The notes: generated from the sequence alone by a model not told the origin. A stretch of DNA of 64,000 nt from an uncultured Maricaulis sp. (GCF_905480005.1 NZ_CAJQOO010000008.1:1-64000); one strand, 5' to 3'; shown: positions 31,220 through 42,471, counted from the stretch's first letter. Numbers and translations are program-made.

Positions 31220-32608
31220 ATGGCTCGCGACATTCTGATCGTGGATGATGAGGCAGATATCCGTGAATTGATCGGTGGGCTGCTGGAAGATGACGGGTAT
31301 GAAACCCGCGAAGCGGCTCACGCAGATGGCGCCCTCGACGAGATCCGGGCCCGCAAGCCGTCCCTGGTCATTCTCGACGTCTGGCTGCAGGGCAGTCGAC
31401 TGGACGGGATCGAATTGCTCGACGAGTTCCGGGCCATTGACCCGAACATGCCGGTCATCGTGATTTCCGGTCATGGCACGATCGAGACCGCCGTCGCGGC
31501 GATCCGGAAGGGTGCTTATGACTTTCTCGAAAAACCCTTCAAGAGCGACAAGCTTCTCTTGACCGTGACGCGCGCGCTGGAAACCAGCCGATTGCGTTCG
31601 GAGAATGCCGAACTGCGCGCTCGCAGTGAGGCGCAAAGCTCGTTGATCGGGGATTCCAGCGGAATTGTTCAGGTCCGCCAGCTGATTGATCGGGTCGCAC
31701 CGACCAATAGCCGGGTGCTGATCCGTGGGCCGTCGGGCGCCGGCAAGGAATTGGTGGCGCGCCTGATTCACGAGAGCTCACCGCGCAATGAAGCCGATTT
31801 TGTTGCCGTGAGCGCTCCGGGCATGTCACCGGAGGGTGTGGAAGAAGAGCTTTTCGGCCGCGAGAATGAGGATGGCAGCGTCAAGCATGTGGGCCTGCTT
31901 GAGCGGGCGCATGGCGGGACGCTCTATCTCGATGAAATCGCTGACATGCCGAAGGATACGCAGAGCAAATTGCTGCGTCTTCTCGTCGAGCAGCGCTTCC
32001 GCCGGATTGGTGGCGCAGCAGATGTGCAGGTGAATGTCCGGGTGATCTCCTCGACAGCCCAGGACCTGGCCGGCCGCATCCAGGGCGGATTGTTTCGCGA
32101 GGATCTCTACCACCGTCTGGCGGTCGTTCCGGTACAGGTTCCGCCGCTCGCCGATCGCCGCGAAGACATTCCCGCACTGGTCACCCATTTCGTCGAACGC
32201 CTGACCAATTCGGCCGGCTTGCCGCGCCGACGGTTCGGCGATGATGTCATGGCGGCCTTGCAGGCCCATGGCTGGCCGGGCAATGTCCGTCAATTGCGCA
32301 ATAATATCGAGCGCCTGCTGATCCTGGCGACCGGCGCGATGGAAGAACCGATCACCCTCGATTCGCTGCCATCAGAGGTCGTGACCCGGGAAAATCAGGA
32401 TGTCGGTTTTGATTCCGAGAAGATGATTGCCCTGTCACTGCGCGAGGCCCGGGAGAATTTCGAGCGTGAATACCTCAAGGCCCAGATCGACCGTTTCGGT
32501 GGCAATATCTCGCGCACTGCGGCCTTCATTGGCATGGAGCGCTCGGCCTTGCACCGCAAGCTCAAATCTCTCGGGGTTGGCAGCCCGCAACGCGAAGGCG
32601 CGGCCTGA
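31220..32608 (+). CDS. ntrX: Response regulator NtrX
   Basis: DILIVDDEADIRELI, GPSGAGKELVARLIH, GGTLYLDEIADMP, FGGNISRTAAFIGMERSALHRKLKSL. Confidence 0.95.
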   Translation: MARDILIVDDEADIRELIGGLLEDDGYETREAAHADGALDEIRARKPSLVILDVWLQGSRLDGIELLDEFRAIDPNMPVIVISGHGTIETAVAAIRKGAYDFLEKPFKSDKLLLTVTRALETSRLRSENAELRARSEAQSSLIGDSSGIVQVRQLIDRVAPTNSRVLIRGPSGAGKELVARLIHESSPRNEADFVAVSAPGMSPEGVEEELFGRENEDGSVKHVGLLERAHGGTLYLDEIADMPKDTQSKLLRLLVEQRFRRIGGAADVQVNVRVISSTAQDLAGRIQGGLFREDLYHRLAVVPVQVPPLADRREDIPALVTHFVERLTNSAGLPRRRFGDDVMAALQAHGWPGNVRQLRNNIERLLILATGAMEEPITLDSLPSEVVTRENQDVGFDSEKMIALSLREARENFEREYLKAQIDRFGGNISRTAAFIGMERSALHRKLKSLGVGSPQREGAA

Positions 32609-32629
32609 CGCCGGCTGGAGGGAGCTGAC

Positions 32630-34003
32630 ATGAAAGCGATTGTCTGCGGAGCCGGACAGGTCGGTGTGGGTATCGCCCGCGCGCTCGCCCGCGAAGGAAA
32701 TGCGGTCACGGTCGTCGACTGGTCGACCGAGCTGATCGACAATGTGGTCACCGACCTCGATGTCCAGGGCGTCGTCGGGCATGGCTCGCATCCGGACGTG
32801 CTGGAACGCGCAGGGGCCCGGCAGGCGGACCTGCTGGTCGCCGTCACGCATTCGGACGAAACCAATATGGTGGCCTGCCAGGTCGCCCATTCGCTCTTTC
32901 AGACGCCGATGCGGATCGCCCGTGTCCGCGCCCAGAACTATCTCGACCCGGCATGGGGCGATCTGTTCTCGACCGGGAATATGCCGGTTGATGTCGTGAT
33001 CTCGCCGGAACTGGAAGTGGGTCTTGCCATACTCCAGCGGGTGGAGACGCCGGGCGCGTTCAACACGGCTGTCTTCTCCGGCGGCCGGGTCCAGTTGCTC
33101 GGACTGCGTCTCGACGAGAATTCACCGGTGGCGGGCTCGACCACCGAACAGGTCATGGAACTCTTCCCGGACCTGCGCCTGGCCGTCGTTGGGGTGCAGC
33201 GCGAGCAGACCCTTTTCATTCCCAAACTTCACGACCCGCTCCTGGCCGGGGATGATGTCTATATCGTCACCGAGAGTCGCCAGGTGCGCCGAATTCTCGA
33301 TATTTTCGGACGCAATGCCGAGCAGATCCGGCGCGTTGTTGTCGTCGGCGCTGGCAATATTGGCGTCTATGTCGCCCGGGCGCTCGAGCGTGCCGGCGGC
33401 GTGAAGGTCCGCTTGATCGAGGCCAACAAGGCAAGGGCTGAAGCTGCCGCGGAGCGGTTGAAACGCACTGTCGTGCTGCACGGGGACGGGCTCGACGCTC
33501 GCCTGATGCATGAGGCCGGCGTCAGCGAGGCCGAGCTGGTCGTTTGTGTGACCAATGACGACAAGGTCAATATGCTTTCCGCCGTCATGGCCAAGCGGGA
33601 AGGGGCCGAGCGGGCGCTCTCCCTGATCAATGACCGGGCCTTTGAGAGCCTCCGTGACGCGCTGGATATCGACGTCCTGATCGACCCGCGCGCAACTACG
33701 GTCTCGACCATTCTCCAGCACATCCGTCGTGGCCGGATCACCGGGCTGCAGAGCCTGGGCGGCGGGCAGGCAGAGGCCGTGGAAGGCGTCGCGCTCTCGA
33801 CCTCGCCCCTGGTCGGCAAGACCCTGGACGAGCTGGAATTGCCCGACGGTGTCGCCCTCGGCGCTGTGGTACGCGGCGACAAGGTCATCCTGCCTTGCGA
33901 TGAAGGTCGCATCCGCGAGAATGATCGCGTCCTGCTATTTTGCAATACGGCGCTCATCCCCAAGGTCGAGCACCTCTTCCGCGTCAGTCTCGAATACTTC
34001 TAG
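32630..34003 (+). CDS. trkA: Trk system potassium transport regulatory subunit
   Basis: Two Rossmann/TrkA-C repeats: AIVCGAGQVGVGIARAL; VVVGAGNIGVYVARAL. Confidence 0.95.
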   Translation: MKAIVCGAGQVGVGIARALAREGNAVTVVDWSTELIDNVVTDLDVQGVVGHGSHPDVLERAGARQADLLVAVTHSDETNMVACQVAHSLFQTPMRIARVRAQNYLDPAWGDLFSTGNMPVDVVISPELEVGLAILQRVETPGAFNTAVFSGGRVQLLGLRLDENSPVAGSTTEQVMELFPDLRLAVVGVQREQTLFIPKLHDPLLAGDDVYIVTESRQVRRILDIFGRNAEQIRRVVVVGAGNIGVYVARALERAGGVKVRLIEANKARAEAAAERLKRTVVLHGDGLDARLMHEAGVSEAELVVCVTNDDKVNMLSAVMAKREGAERALSLINDRAFESLRDALDIDVLIDPRATTVSTILQHIRRGRITGLQSLGGGQAEAVEGVALSTSPLVGKTLDELELPDGVALGAVVRGDKVILPCDEGRIRENDRVLLFCNTALIPKVEHLFRVSLEYF

Positions 34004-34006
34004 GCC

Positions 34007-35410
34007 ATGACGCCCGTCGCCTTTCTCCGGCCGCTTGGCGCGCTCTGGGTCCTGTTCGCGGGCGTGGCCCTGTTTGCGGCATTTGTGGCGGCAGCGGTGG
34101 GTGAACCGCATCTCGCGCCATTGTTCGGGACGACGGCCTTGATCGCCTTCGTTCCGGGCATTTTCATCCTGACCGCGACGCGCGGGCTGAAATCCAGGGC
34201 CAGCGCTCTCGATGCCCTCGGCCTCGCGCTGTTGTCGTGGATCACGGCACCGGCCATGGCGGCGCTGCCATTCTGGCTGACCGGGTATTTTGATCCGATC
34301 GATGCGGTCTTCGAAGCCTATTCGGCGGTGACCACGACCGGCGCGACGCTCCTGCCTGCGGATGATCTGCCACGCTCCCTCATCTTCTGGCGGGCCATTC
34401 TCGGCTGGCTCGGCGGCTATGCGACGCTCTTGCTGGCAATCGGTGTCTTTGCCGCGCTGGACAGGGATGTCCCGGCAATTCGCAAATCGGCCTTGCTAAC
34501 CCTGCGCTCGGACAATGTGTTCTCGCATCTCCCGCTCGCCGCCAGACGCGTCGCGATCATCTATTCCGTGCTCACCTCGCTGGTCTGGCTGGGCCTGTTG
34601 TTTGCCGGCAATGGCCTGTTCAATGCCACCGTCCTGTCGATGAGCGCGATTTCGACCAGCGGCTATACACCGACGGATGGCGGGCTGCTGGAGAGTATCG
34701 GGCCGATCTCCACCGTCTGGGTCATGATGGGCTGTCTCGTCGGCGCACTGAACATCGCCCTGTTCTGGGATGTCCTCCGCGACCGGTCCGTCCTCCGCGA
34801 TCCCGACATTCTGGGGATATTCGCGCTCATTGTCGGCCTCGGCGGCTTCTTCGTCCTTGCCCGACCAGGCACGCCGTTCTCGGATGTGCTGGATGCGACC
34901 TTCATCGTGACCACGAGCGGATTCTCTGCCGGTGGCGGGGTCATTCCGGCGCTGGCCGCATCAATCTTCGTGGCCCTTATCGGCGGCGCGGCGGCATCGA
35001 CGACGGGCGGGATCAAGGTCTCGCGCATCCTCTTGCTCTGGAAACGAATGGGCGCCGAGCTGGCCGTCCTGTCCGACCCGCGCAGCGTTGTGCCCGTCAG
35101 CTTCCGCGGTCGTCGTGTTCAGGAAAGCGCTCTGGTTGGCATCTGGGCCTATGTCCTGGCTTTCGTGGCCGCGATCGGCGTCGGAACCATTGCCCTGGCC
35201 TCGGTCGGACTTGATTTCGAGACGGCCTTTCTTGCGATGACGGCGGCCCTTGCCAATATCGGTCCCATGCTGGATCAGTCGGATGCCTTGACCAGCTGGC
35301 GCCAGATACCCGACGAGGCCAAGCCGATCCTTATTTCAGCCATGATCCTCGGGCGTCTGGAAGTGTTGGCCGCGATCGCCGCCATCTGGGCCCTGTTCAA
35401 GAGGAAGTAA
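34007..35410 (+). CDS. trkH: Trk potassium transporter membrane subunit
   Basis: Polytopic; FEAYSAVTTTGATLL, GAAASTTGGIKVSRIL. Confidence 0.93.
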   Translation: MTPVAFLRPLGALWVLFAGVALFAAFVAAAVGEPHLAPLFGTTALIAFVPGIFILTATRGLKSRASALDALGLALLSWITAPAMAALPFWLTGYFDPIDAVFEAYSAVTTTGATLLPADDLPRSLIFWRAILGWLGGYATLLLAIGVFAALDRDVPAIRKSALLTLRSDNVFSHLPLAARRVAIIYSVLTSLVWLGLLFAGNGLFNATVLSMSAISTSGYTPTDGGLLESIGPISTVWVMMGCLVGALNIALFWDVLRDRSVLRDPDILGIFALIVGLGGFFVLARPGTPFSDVLDATFIVTTSGFSAGGGVIPALAASIFVALIGGAAASTTGGIKVSRILLLWKRMGAELAVLSDPRSVVPVSFRGRRVQESALVGIWAYVLAFVAAIGVGTIALASVGLDFETAFLAMTAALANIGPMLDQSDALTSWRQIPDEAKPILISAMILGRLEVLAAIAAIWALFKRK

Positions 35411-35419
35411 CGAACGACC

Positions 35420-36265
35420 ATGCGCTTTGCCTATGTAAATGGCCGGTTTCTCCCGCACGGCGAGGCCTCGATCCATGTCGAGGACCGTGGTTTCCAGTTT
35501 GCCGATGCCGTCTATGAAGTCTGGAGCGTCCGCGAGGGCAAATTGATGGACGCCGACGGACATTTTGACCGTCTTGAGCGCTCCCTGGGCGAGCTCCGGA
35601 TACCGACGCCGAGGAGTCGGGCTGCGCTGGAACACATTATTGGTGAATTGCTGCGACGGAACCGGATTCGCAATGGTCTGGTCTATCTCCAGATTTCACG
35701 CGGTCAGGCGCGTCGGGACCATGCTTTCCCGAAACAGGCGGTTCAACCGACCATCGTGCTGACCTGCAAGCGGCTGGATCACGCCGCGGCGGAAGCCCGA
35801 GCCGAGCGCGGAATTGCCGTTGTCACGGTGCCGGATCAGCGCTGGGCGCGCTGTGACATCAAAACCGTGAACCTGTTGCCAAATGTCCTCGCCAAGCAGG
35901 CGGCCCACGAAGCAGGGGCTGTCGAGGCCTGGCAGGTCGATCGGGACGGGCGCATCACGGAAGGCAGCTCGACCAATGCCTGGATCGTCACCAAGGCCGG
36001 AAAACTGGTCACCCGGCAAGCGGATCACGGCATCCTGCATGGCATCACGCGAGCTCGAATTTTCAAATGCGCTCAAGATGTTGGACTGGAAATCGAGGAG
36101 AGGGGCTTTACCCCGCAAGAGGCCTATGAGGCGCGCGAGGCCTTTCTGACATCCGCCACATCCTTCGTGACCCCGGTTGTGTCGATAGACAACCATAGCA
36201 TCGCCAATGGAGAGCCGGGCTTACTGACCCTGTCGCTGCGCGAGGCCTATCTGGGGGAGGCTTGA
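35420..36265 (+). CDS. D-amino acid aminotransferase-like (class IV PLP)
   Basis: [52 protein letters not shown]. Confidence 0.9.
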   Translation: MRFAYVNGRFLPHGEASIHVEDRGFQFADAVYEVWSVREGKLMDADGHFDRLERSLGELRIPTPRSRAALEHIIGELLRRNRIRNGLVYLQISRGQARRDHAFPKQAVQPTIVLTCKRLDHAAAEARAERGIAVVTVPDQRWARCDIKTVNLLPNVLAKQAAHEAGAVEAWQVDRDGRITEGSSTNAWIVTKAGKLVTRQADHGILHGITRARIFKCAQDVGLEIEERGFTPQEAYEAREAFLTSATSFVTPVVSIDNHSIANGEPGLLTLSLREAYLGEA

Positions 36266-36371
36266 GCGCACGCTCCAGCTTCCCATGCAAAATGAAGTGG
36301 TTGCAGCCTCATGCAAGGCCTGTATACCCTTGATACGAATCGCTGATCAAAGCGACGCATGCGGAGCCAAC

Positions 36372-36644
36372 ATGTCGCACGATAAAAAACAAAATCTCCA
36401 GGATGTCTTCCTCAACTCTGTGCGTAAAACGAAGACGCCCCTGACCATCTTCCTCGTCAATGGTGTGAAGCTGCAGGGTGTCGTCACCTGGTTTGACAAT
36501 TTCTGTGTCCTGCTTCGTCGGGACGGGCTTTCGCAGCTCGTCTACAAGCACGCCATTTCGACCATCATGCCGGCCGCGCCGGTATCCTTGTTCGAAGACG
36601 ACAAGGCGGACGAGGATGCGGCGGAAGAGAGCGCCACGGATTGA
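36372..36644 (+). CDS. hfq: RNA chaperone Hfq
   Basis: [58 protein letters not shown]. Confidence 0.98.
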   Translation: MSHDKKQNLQDVFLNSVRKTKTPLTIFLVNGVKLQGVVTWFDNFCVLLRRDGLSQLVYKHAISTIMPAAPVSLFEDDKADEDAAEESATD

Positions 36645-37993
36645 TTGAGCGCGAGGCGCCGGTTTCACGCGCCCTTGTCATTCATCCCGCCAGCCGAGAC
36701 ACGATGGGCCGCGCCGAGGCGCGCCTGGAAGAAGCCACCGGTCTGGCTGAAGCCCTCCACCTTGTCGTCGGGGACGCCTTCATTTTGCCCATCCGCAAGA
36801 TCGATGCGGGTCGATATTTCGGACGCGGCAAGCTGGATGAATTGCGCGACTTGCTTGTCGAGCTTGAGGCCAATGTCGCGGTAATCGACGCGGCACTATC
36901 GCCGGTCCAGCAACGAAATCTCGAAACAGCCCTGAATGTGAAAGTGGTCGACCGGACCGGTCTGATCCTGGAAATCTTCGGTCAACGTGCCCGCACCAAG
37001 GAGGGCGTGCTTCAGGTCGAACTGGCCCGCCTGGCCTATGAACGCTCGCGCCTGGTCAGGACCTGGACGCATCTCGAGCGGCAGCGGGGCGGCGGCGGCT
37101 TCCTCGCCGGGCCGGGTGAAACGCAGATCGAGACTGACCGCCGCCTGCTGAGCGAGAAGATGTCGAAATTGCGCCGCCAACTTGAAGACGTCCGGCGGAC
37201 GCGCTCCCTTCACCGGTCCAAACGCCAGGATGTACCGTTTCCCACGGTCGCGCTCGTCGGCTATACGAATGCCGGAAAGTCCACGCTTTTCAACAAGCTG
37301 ACTGGCGCGGGCGTCTTTGCGCAGGATATGCCCTTCGCGACACTCGATCCGACGGTGAGGGCGGTTGACCTGCCCGGCGGCACTCGAATTCTCCTGTCTG
37401 ATACGGTTGGATTCATTACCGATTTGCCGACAGAACTCATCGCGGCCTTCCGGGCCACGCTGGAAGAGGTTCGCGAGGCGGACCTTCTTGTCCATGTTAT
37501 CGATTCCTCAGATCCGGACCGTGAGGGCCGTATCGAGGACGTGGAAGGCGTGCTCGACGCGATAGAGGCCGGCCCGGTCCACGAACAGGCCATGCTGGAA
37601 GCCTGGAACAAGGCGGACCAGTTGGATGAAGATGGTCGAGAGGATCTGGGGATTACCGTCCAGATGGCCAATCTCAAGGCAGGGCGGCCGATCAAGCTGG
37701 CCCTGTCGGCAGTGACGGGTGAAGGCGTCGAAATTCTCGTCGAAGCCATTGAACGCGCTCTGTCACAAGAGAATGAGCGCCTGGAAATCACCATTCCGCC
37801 GCAGGACGCGCGTGCGCTCGCCTGGCTCCACGCGCATGGTGATGTTCTGGCGAGCAAGATGGACACCAAGACAGGCGCCAGCACTCTTCAGGTCCGCTTG
37901 CACCCGGTCGAGGCAGGGCGGTTCCGGTCTCAATTCCCCGATCTGGCGATCCCCAAGGGGATTGGCGATGTCGAGGATGAGGATGATTTCTAG
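36641..37993 (+). CDS. hflX: GTPase HflX
   Basis: [49 protein letters not shown]. Confidence 0.96.
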   Translation: MIEREAPVSRALVIHPASRDTMGRAEARLEEATGLAEALHLVVGDAFILPIRKIDAGRYFGRGKLDELRDLLVELEANVAVIDAALSPVQQRNLETALNVKVVDRTGLILEIFGQRARTKEGVLQVELARLAYERSRLVRTWTHLERQRGGGGFLAGPGETQIETDRRLLSEKMSKLRRQLEDVRRTRSLHRSKRQDVPFPTVALVGYTNAGKSTLFNKLTGAGVFAQDMPFATLDPTVRAVDLPGGTRILLSDTVGFITDLPTELIAAFRATLEEVREADLLVHVIDSSDPDREGRIEDVEGVLDAIEAGPVHEQAMLEAWNKADQLDEDGREDLGITVQMANLKAGRPIKLALSAVTGEGVEILVEAIERALSQENERLEITIPPQDARALAWLHAHGDVLASKMDTKTGASTLQVRLHPVEAGRFRSQFPDLAIPKGIGDVEDEDDF

Positions 37994-38019
37994 CCGTCGG
38001 ACCTGCCCGGGATAGACAA

Positions 38020-38841
38020 TCAGGCGGGGTCAACCACGCCCTTTTCAATCTTCTTGGCGTCGTCCCAGAGCGCTTCCATCTCGTCCAGTGTCGCGTCGGA
38101 TGTTGTCCGACCCTGCGACTCAAGTGTTTGTTCTATATGCCGAAACCGGCGCTCGAATTTGGTGTTGGCGCTGCGCGTGGCCGCCTCGACATCGACCTTC
38201 ATCTTGCGGCCCAGATTGGTGCAAACGAAGATCAGGTCGCCGATTTCCTCGGCCACCGCATCCGCATCGCCCGCCGCCATCGCTTCACGCACTTCGGCCA
38301 ATTCCTCGTCGACCTTGTCCAGGACACGATCCGCTGTCGGCCAGTCAAAGCCGACCGTCGCCGCCCGCTTTTGCAGCTTTTGCGCACGCTTCAGCGCGGG
38401 CAGGGCGATGGGGACATCATCGAGCAGGCTCTCACCCTTGTCCGACGCCTTCCGTTCGGCCGCCTTGATAGCCTCCCATTCGGCGGTTTGGGTCACACTG
38501 TCCCGCGTGCTGGCATCGCCAAAGACATGCGGATGACGGCGCACCATCTTGTTATTGATCGCCTGTGCGACGTCATCAAATCCGAACAGGCCGGCTTCGC
38601 GCGCCATCTGACTGTGAAACACGACCTGGAGGAGGAGATCGCCAAGCTCGTCCTTCAGCTCGTCATGGCGTTTGCGCTCGATCGCATCCGCAACCTCATA
38701 AGCTTCCTCGATCGTATACGGCGCGATGCTCGCGAAATCCTGTTCCAGATCCCAGGGGCAGCCGCCATCCGGGTCGCGCAGCTTGGCCATGATTGCGAGG
38801 AGGCGGTCGATCGGGGGCAGGGTTTCAGACGGCGCGGACAT
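38020..38841 (-). CDS. mazG: Nucleoside triphosphate pyrophosphohydrolase MazG
   Basis: LRDPDGGCPWDLEQDFASIAPYTIEEAYEVADAI, ELGDLLLQVVFHSQMA. Confidence 0.95.
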   Translation of the reverse strand: MSAPSETLPPIDRLLAIMAKLRDPDGGCPWDLEQDFASIAPYTIEEAYEVADAIERKRHDELKDELGDLLLQVVFHSQMAREAGLFGFDDVAQAINNKMVRRHPHVFGDASTRDSVTQTAEWEAIKAAERKASDKGESLLDDVPIALPALKRAQKLQKRAATVGFDWPTADRVLDKVDEELAEVREAMAAGDADAVAEEIGDLIFVCTNLGRKMKVDVEAATRSANTKFERRFRHIEQTLESQGRTTSDATLDEMEALWDDAKKIEKGVVDPA

Positions 38842-39151
38842 GTCGGGCTCCGATTGCTGACGCGAAACTGGTTGAGCCGACCATAGTCCGATTTGCCGGA
38901 GTGTAAGCCCGCCGGAGATACTTAAAGCAGGATAGAAATTCCGACCTCTCATACCACGCGAACGAAAACTCTAATGAGATGACACATCCAATAGCCTCCA
39001 GAAACGATTGAAATAGTTCTGTTATGGTGAATTGCGGGAGGGTGGAGCTTTGGCGCATGGCCCGGTTGTATCGCATCAAAATCGCGCATAATAAATATTA
39101 TGAGAAATAAAATGTGGCCAGATCACGAAGCCGCAGGACCGGCATTGCGCA

Positions 39152-40003
39152 TCAATCGCGGATAAAAACAGCCCCGTTTCGGGATTCGATTGTGAGGCCG
39201 TCATGCGCTGGACGAATCCCGGCCGGCAATCGTGCGGCAAGCGCGGCGTGATCGAGCGTGATGTGGAGATTGGTCAGGACCGCCTGCGGGACGCCGATCC
39301 GTTTGATCGCGGAAAGCGCATCATCGACATTGAAATGTGTCGGGTGCGGTTCATCGCGCAAGGCATCGACGACCCAGCACTGGATACCATCAAGGATCGC
39401 AGCACTGTCATCGGGCAAAGCGTTGATGTCGGCCGAGTAAGCCAGGTCGCCAACCCGGAAGCCCAATGAGCGAATCCGACCATGTTCCTGGTCAAAAGGT
39501 ATGATCGCAACCGCGCCGCCCGGGCCGTCGATTGTAACGGTCTCGCCGCAAGCCGGCATCGGTTTGAGGTCGAGGATGGGTGGATATCCCGAGCCCGGCG
39601 GTGCCTGGAAGGTGTAGCTGAAGCGGTTGGTGAGACTGTCAGCGGTCGGCTTGTCCATCCAGACCGGAATTCTCTGGCGCTGGAGATAGGCAAAGGCGCG
39701 CAGATCATCGATTCCATGCGTCTGGTCTGCATGATCATGGGTCATCACCACGCCATCGACCCGCCGGACGCCGGCAGACAGCATCTGTTCGCGGAAATCC
39801 GGTGAGGTATCGATGACAATCCGCGTGACCGCCTCTCCGTCCGCCAGCGCGGCTTCGGTGGCAGCCTGCTCGATCAGGGCTGCGCAGCGACGGCGGCGAT
39901 TGCGCGGATTGTCCGGATCGCAATCACCCCAATCACCATTGGCCCGCGGCACGCCGCCTGACGAACCGGTTCCCAGCAGGGTCAAACGGGTAACGCCCGT
40001 CAT
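39152..40003 (-). CDS. MBL-fold metallohydrolase
   Basis: LGTGSSGGVPR, MTHDHADQTHGIDDLR. Confidence 0.88.
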   Translation of the reverse strand: MTGVTRLTLLGTGSSGGVPRANGDWGDCDPDNPRNRRRRCAALIEQAATEAALADGEAVTRIVIDTSPDFREQMLSAGVRRVDGVVMTHDHADQTHGIDDLRAFAYLQRQRIPVWMDKPTADSLTNRFSYTFQAPPGSGYPPILDLKPMPACGETVTIDGPGGAVAIIPFDQEHGRIRSLGFRVGDLAYSADINALPDDSAAILDGIQCWVVDALRDEPHPTHFNVDDALSAIKRIGVPQAVLTNLHITLDHAALAARLPAGIRPAHDGLTIESRNGAVFIRD

Positions 40004-40782
40004 GGTCTCGGGACCCGGTCAAACAGACGGAAAAAATTCTCGGTGGTGCGCTGTTCGCACACCTCGTCGGTCCAGCCCTTAACCTGGGCCAGGCCATGGG
40101 CGACATCCGGCAGGAAGGCCGGTTCGCAACGCCTGCCGCGGTGCGGGACCGGCGCGAGATAGGGACAATCGGTCTCGACGATCACCCGGTCATCGGCGAC
40201 CTCATCGCGAAACACAGCGCGAACATCCTCGGCCTTCTTGAAGGTGATGATGCCGGACGCTGCGAAATAGGCGCCGAGTTTGGAGGCCCGATGGGCTAGT
40301 TCAGTCCCGCCGGTATAGCAGTGCAGCAAGGGGCGAAAGGCCCCCTTCCCCATTTCGTCTTCCAGCAGGTCCGCCATCGCCCGATCGGCTTCGCGGGTGT
40401 GGAGAATGAGCGGAAGATCGGTTCGGCGCGCGGCATCGATATGGGCTGTCAGGGACTGGAATTGCTCTTCCCTGGGTGAATATCCGTAATGGAAATCGAG
40501 CCCGGTCTCCCCGATTCCCACGACTTTGGGATGCCCTGCGATCTCGATCAGCTCGTCCGCGGTTATGTCCGGGCGATCCTTGGCATGGTGGGGATGCGCC
40601 CCGATCGTGCACCAGATATCCTCATGGGCTTCAGCAATCGCGGAAACGGCTTCAAAATCAGAGAGCTGGCAGCAAATCGTGATCATGCGGCCGACGCCAG
40701 CCGCGCGGGCGCGATCGATGACGGCATCGAGATCCTCGGCAAATTGCTCGCCGTGCAGATTGACGTGGCTGTCGATATACAT
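40000..40782 (-). CDS. TatD-family hydrolase
   Basis: YIDSHVNLHG, IGETGLDFHYGYSPREEQ, HTREAD, ETDCPYLAPVPHRGRRCEPAF. Confidence 0.94.
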   Translation of the reverse strand: MYIDSHVNLHGEQFAEDLDAVIDRARAAGVGRMITICCQLSDFEAVSAIAEAHEDIWCTIGAHPHHAKDRPDITADELIEIAGHPKVVGIGETGLDFHYGYSPREEQFQSLTAHIDAARRTDLPLILHTREADRAMADLLEDEMGKGAFRPLLHCYTGGTELAHRASKLGAYFAASGIITFKKAEDVRAVFRDEVADDRVIVETDCPYLAPVPHRGRRCEPAFLPDVAHGLAQVKGWTDEVCEQRTTENFFRLFDRVPRP

Positions 40783-40784
40783 GC

Positions 40785-41834
40785 TCAGGCGCCGGCCTTT
40801 TCCTTGCGCGCCACATTGCGGACCTGGCCGAGCGCGCTCAAGATGGTTTGTCTCGGGTCGAGATAGAGCGCGTTGGCATCGCGGACAAGCGCGTTGAGGT
40901 CTCGCCAACTGTCCAGCCAGGCTGTTGGGTCGCGACCGGCTTCAGCGCGTTCGCGGGCCTGGCCGCGAATGGCATTGGCAAGAACCTCGTAAAACAGGTC
41001 GCGCATCTCCTCCTGTCCTTTCAGGCTGAGACGTTCGGCAATCTTGCGAATATCGGCATCACTGGCGGTCGCGCCCCGGTCGACGAGGAGATTGACCTCG
41101 GCCGCCAGCGCCACGCCGCCGCCGGAAATCAGTGCCAGGGCTCGCCCCGGTGCGCCACCGGCAAGACGCGCTGCCGCAAGCGCTGCGCCGGCGTCCGGAG
41201 CCGCGCCTGTTTGCTCCAGCCAGCTGGCGGTCGTTTCGGCCGACGGTGCGCGCAGGCTCAAGCGACGGCAGCGAGAGCGGATCGTGGCCGGAAGCCGTCC
41301 CGGCGTATGGGTTACGAGAAACAGCACGCCACGATGCGGCGGCTCTTCCAGCGTTTTCAGCAAGGCGTTCGCGGCATTGTTATTCATGTCGTCAGCGCAA
41401 TCCACGATACAGACGCGCCAGCCGCCGCCTCCGGAACTCATTTCGAAGAAATGCGGCGCACGTCGGGCTTCCTCGACCGTGATTTCGGCCCGCCAACGCT
41501 TGCGCTTGTCGTCCCAGGGGCGGCGCAGGAGCAGGAGATCCGGCGTGGCCTGGGACTCGATCAGTTTGCAGACCGGGTCCTGGGCGCTGGCGCCGAGCGG
41601 GCCCGCTTCCGGCATCGGCCGGGCGCCCAGCACACGCCGCGCTGCCCGCCAGGCGAGACTCGCTTTGCCGACGCCGCGTGGTCCGGTGATCATCCAGGCA
41701 TGGTGCAGCCGCCCGCTCTCCCAGGCCGAGGCAAATGCCTGTTCTGCCGCGTCATGCCCGAACAAATCATAGCGCTCGCGCGGTGGCAGACAGCCCGGCT
41801 GAACGTCAGACCCGATATCGGGATCCGTGCTCAT
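40785..41834 (-). CDS. holB: DNA polymerase III subunit delta'
   Basis: LHHAWMITGPRGVGKASLAWRAAR, VCIVDCADDMNNNAANALLKTLEEPP; adjacent to tmk. Confidence 0.93.
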   Translation of the reverse strand: MSTDPDIGSDVQPGCLPPRERYDLFGHDAAEQAFASAWESGRLHHAWMITGPRGVGKASLAWRAARRVLGARPMPEAGPLGASAQDPVCKLIESQATPDLLLLRRPWDDKRKRWRAEITVEEARRAPHFFEMSSGGGGWRVCIVDCADDMNNNAANALLKTLEEPPHRGVLFLVTHTPGRLPATIRSRCRRLSLRAPSAETTASWLEQTGAAPDAGAALAAARLAGGAPGRALALISGGGVALAAEVNLLVDRGATASDADIRKIAERLSLKGQEEMRDLFYEVLANAIRGQARERAEAGRDPTAWLDSWRDLNALVRDANALYLDPRQTILSALGQVRNVARKEKAGA

Positions 41835-42466
41835 GCCGTTGCGAACAAACGGGTACGCACGGCGGCCAGGGCCGCGGTCAGGACGGCCTCGGACGGCTGG
41901 CTGCCATCGAGAACAACACAGCGCTCCGGCTCTTCCTCGGCAATATCCAGGAAGGCCTGGCGCAGGCGCTCGTGATACTCGGCGTCGAATTTCTCGAAGC
42001 GGGTGATCTTCTCGCCGCGCTTGATGGTGCGCTCAAGACCGATCGCCGGCTCAAGGTCGACGATCAGCGTCAGGTCAGCATGGAAATCGTTGAGCGCGAA
42101 ATGCTGGAGTTCGGCCAGGTCCGCAGCTCCCAGACCACCGCCAACACCCTGATAGGCGCGTGTGGAATCGGCGAAACGGTCGCACAAGACCCAGGCGCCG
42201 CGATTCAGGGCCGGCTTGATGCAGCGTTCGACATGATCAACCCTGGCGGCATACATCAACAGCGCTTCGGTACGGGAGGACCAGCGCTCGACATCTCCAT
42301 TCAGAAGCAGGTCTCGCAGGAGTTCTGCGCCGGGCGTTCCCCCGGGTTCGCGGGTCACAAGCGTAACAATGCCGAGATCGGCCAATGCGTGGGTCAGACC
42401 GCGAATGAGCGTGGTCTTGCCTGCGCCCTCACCGCCTTCCAGCGTGATGAATTTTCCCCTGGTCAT
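41831..42466 (-). CDS. tmk: Thymidylate kinase
   Basis: GKFITLEGGEGAGKTTLIRGL, VLCDRFADSTRAYQG. Confidence 0.96.
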   Translation of the reverse strand: MTRGKFITLEGGEGAGKTTLIRGLTHALADLGIVTLVTREPGGTPGAELLRDLLLNGDVERWSSRTEALLMYAARVDHVERCIKPALNRGAWVLCDRFADSTRAYQGVGGGLGAADLAELQHFALNDFHADLTLIVDLEPAIGLERTIKRGEKITRFEKFDAEYHERLRQAFLDIAEEEPERCVVLDGSQPSEAVLTAALAAVRTRLFATA

Positions 42467-42471
42467 GCGTC

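Noticed and set aside
35420-36265. D-amino acid transaminase linked with the Ddl-like ATP-grasp as one pathway
   Set aside because: They are 16 kb apart; the transaminase lies in the conserved trkH-hfq neighbourhood.
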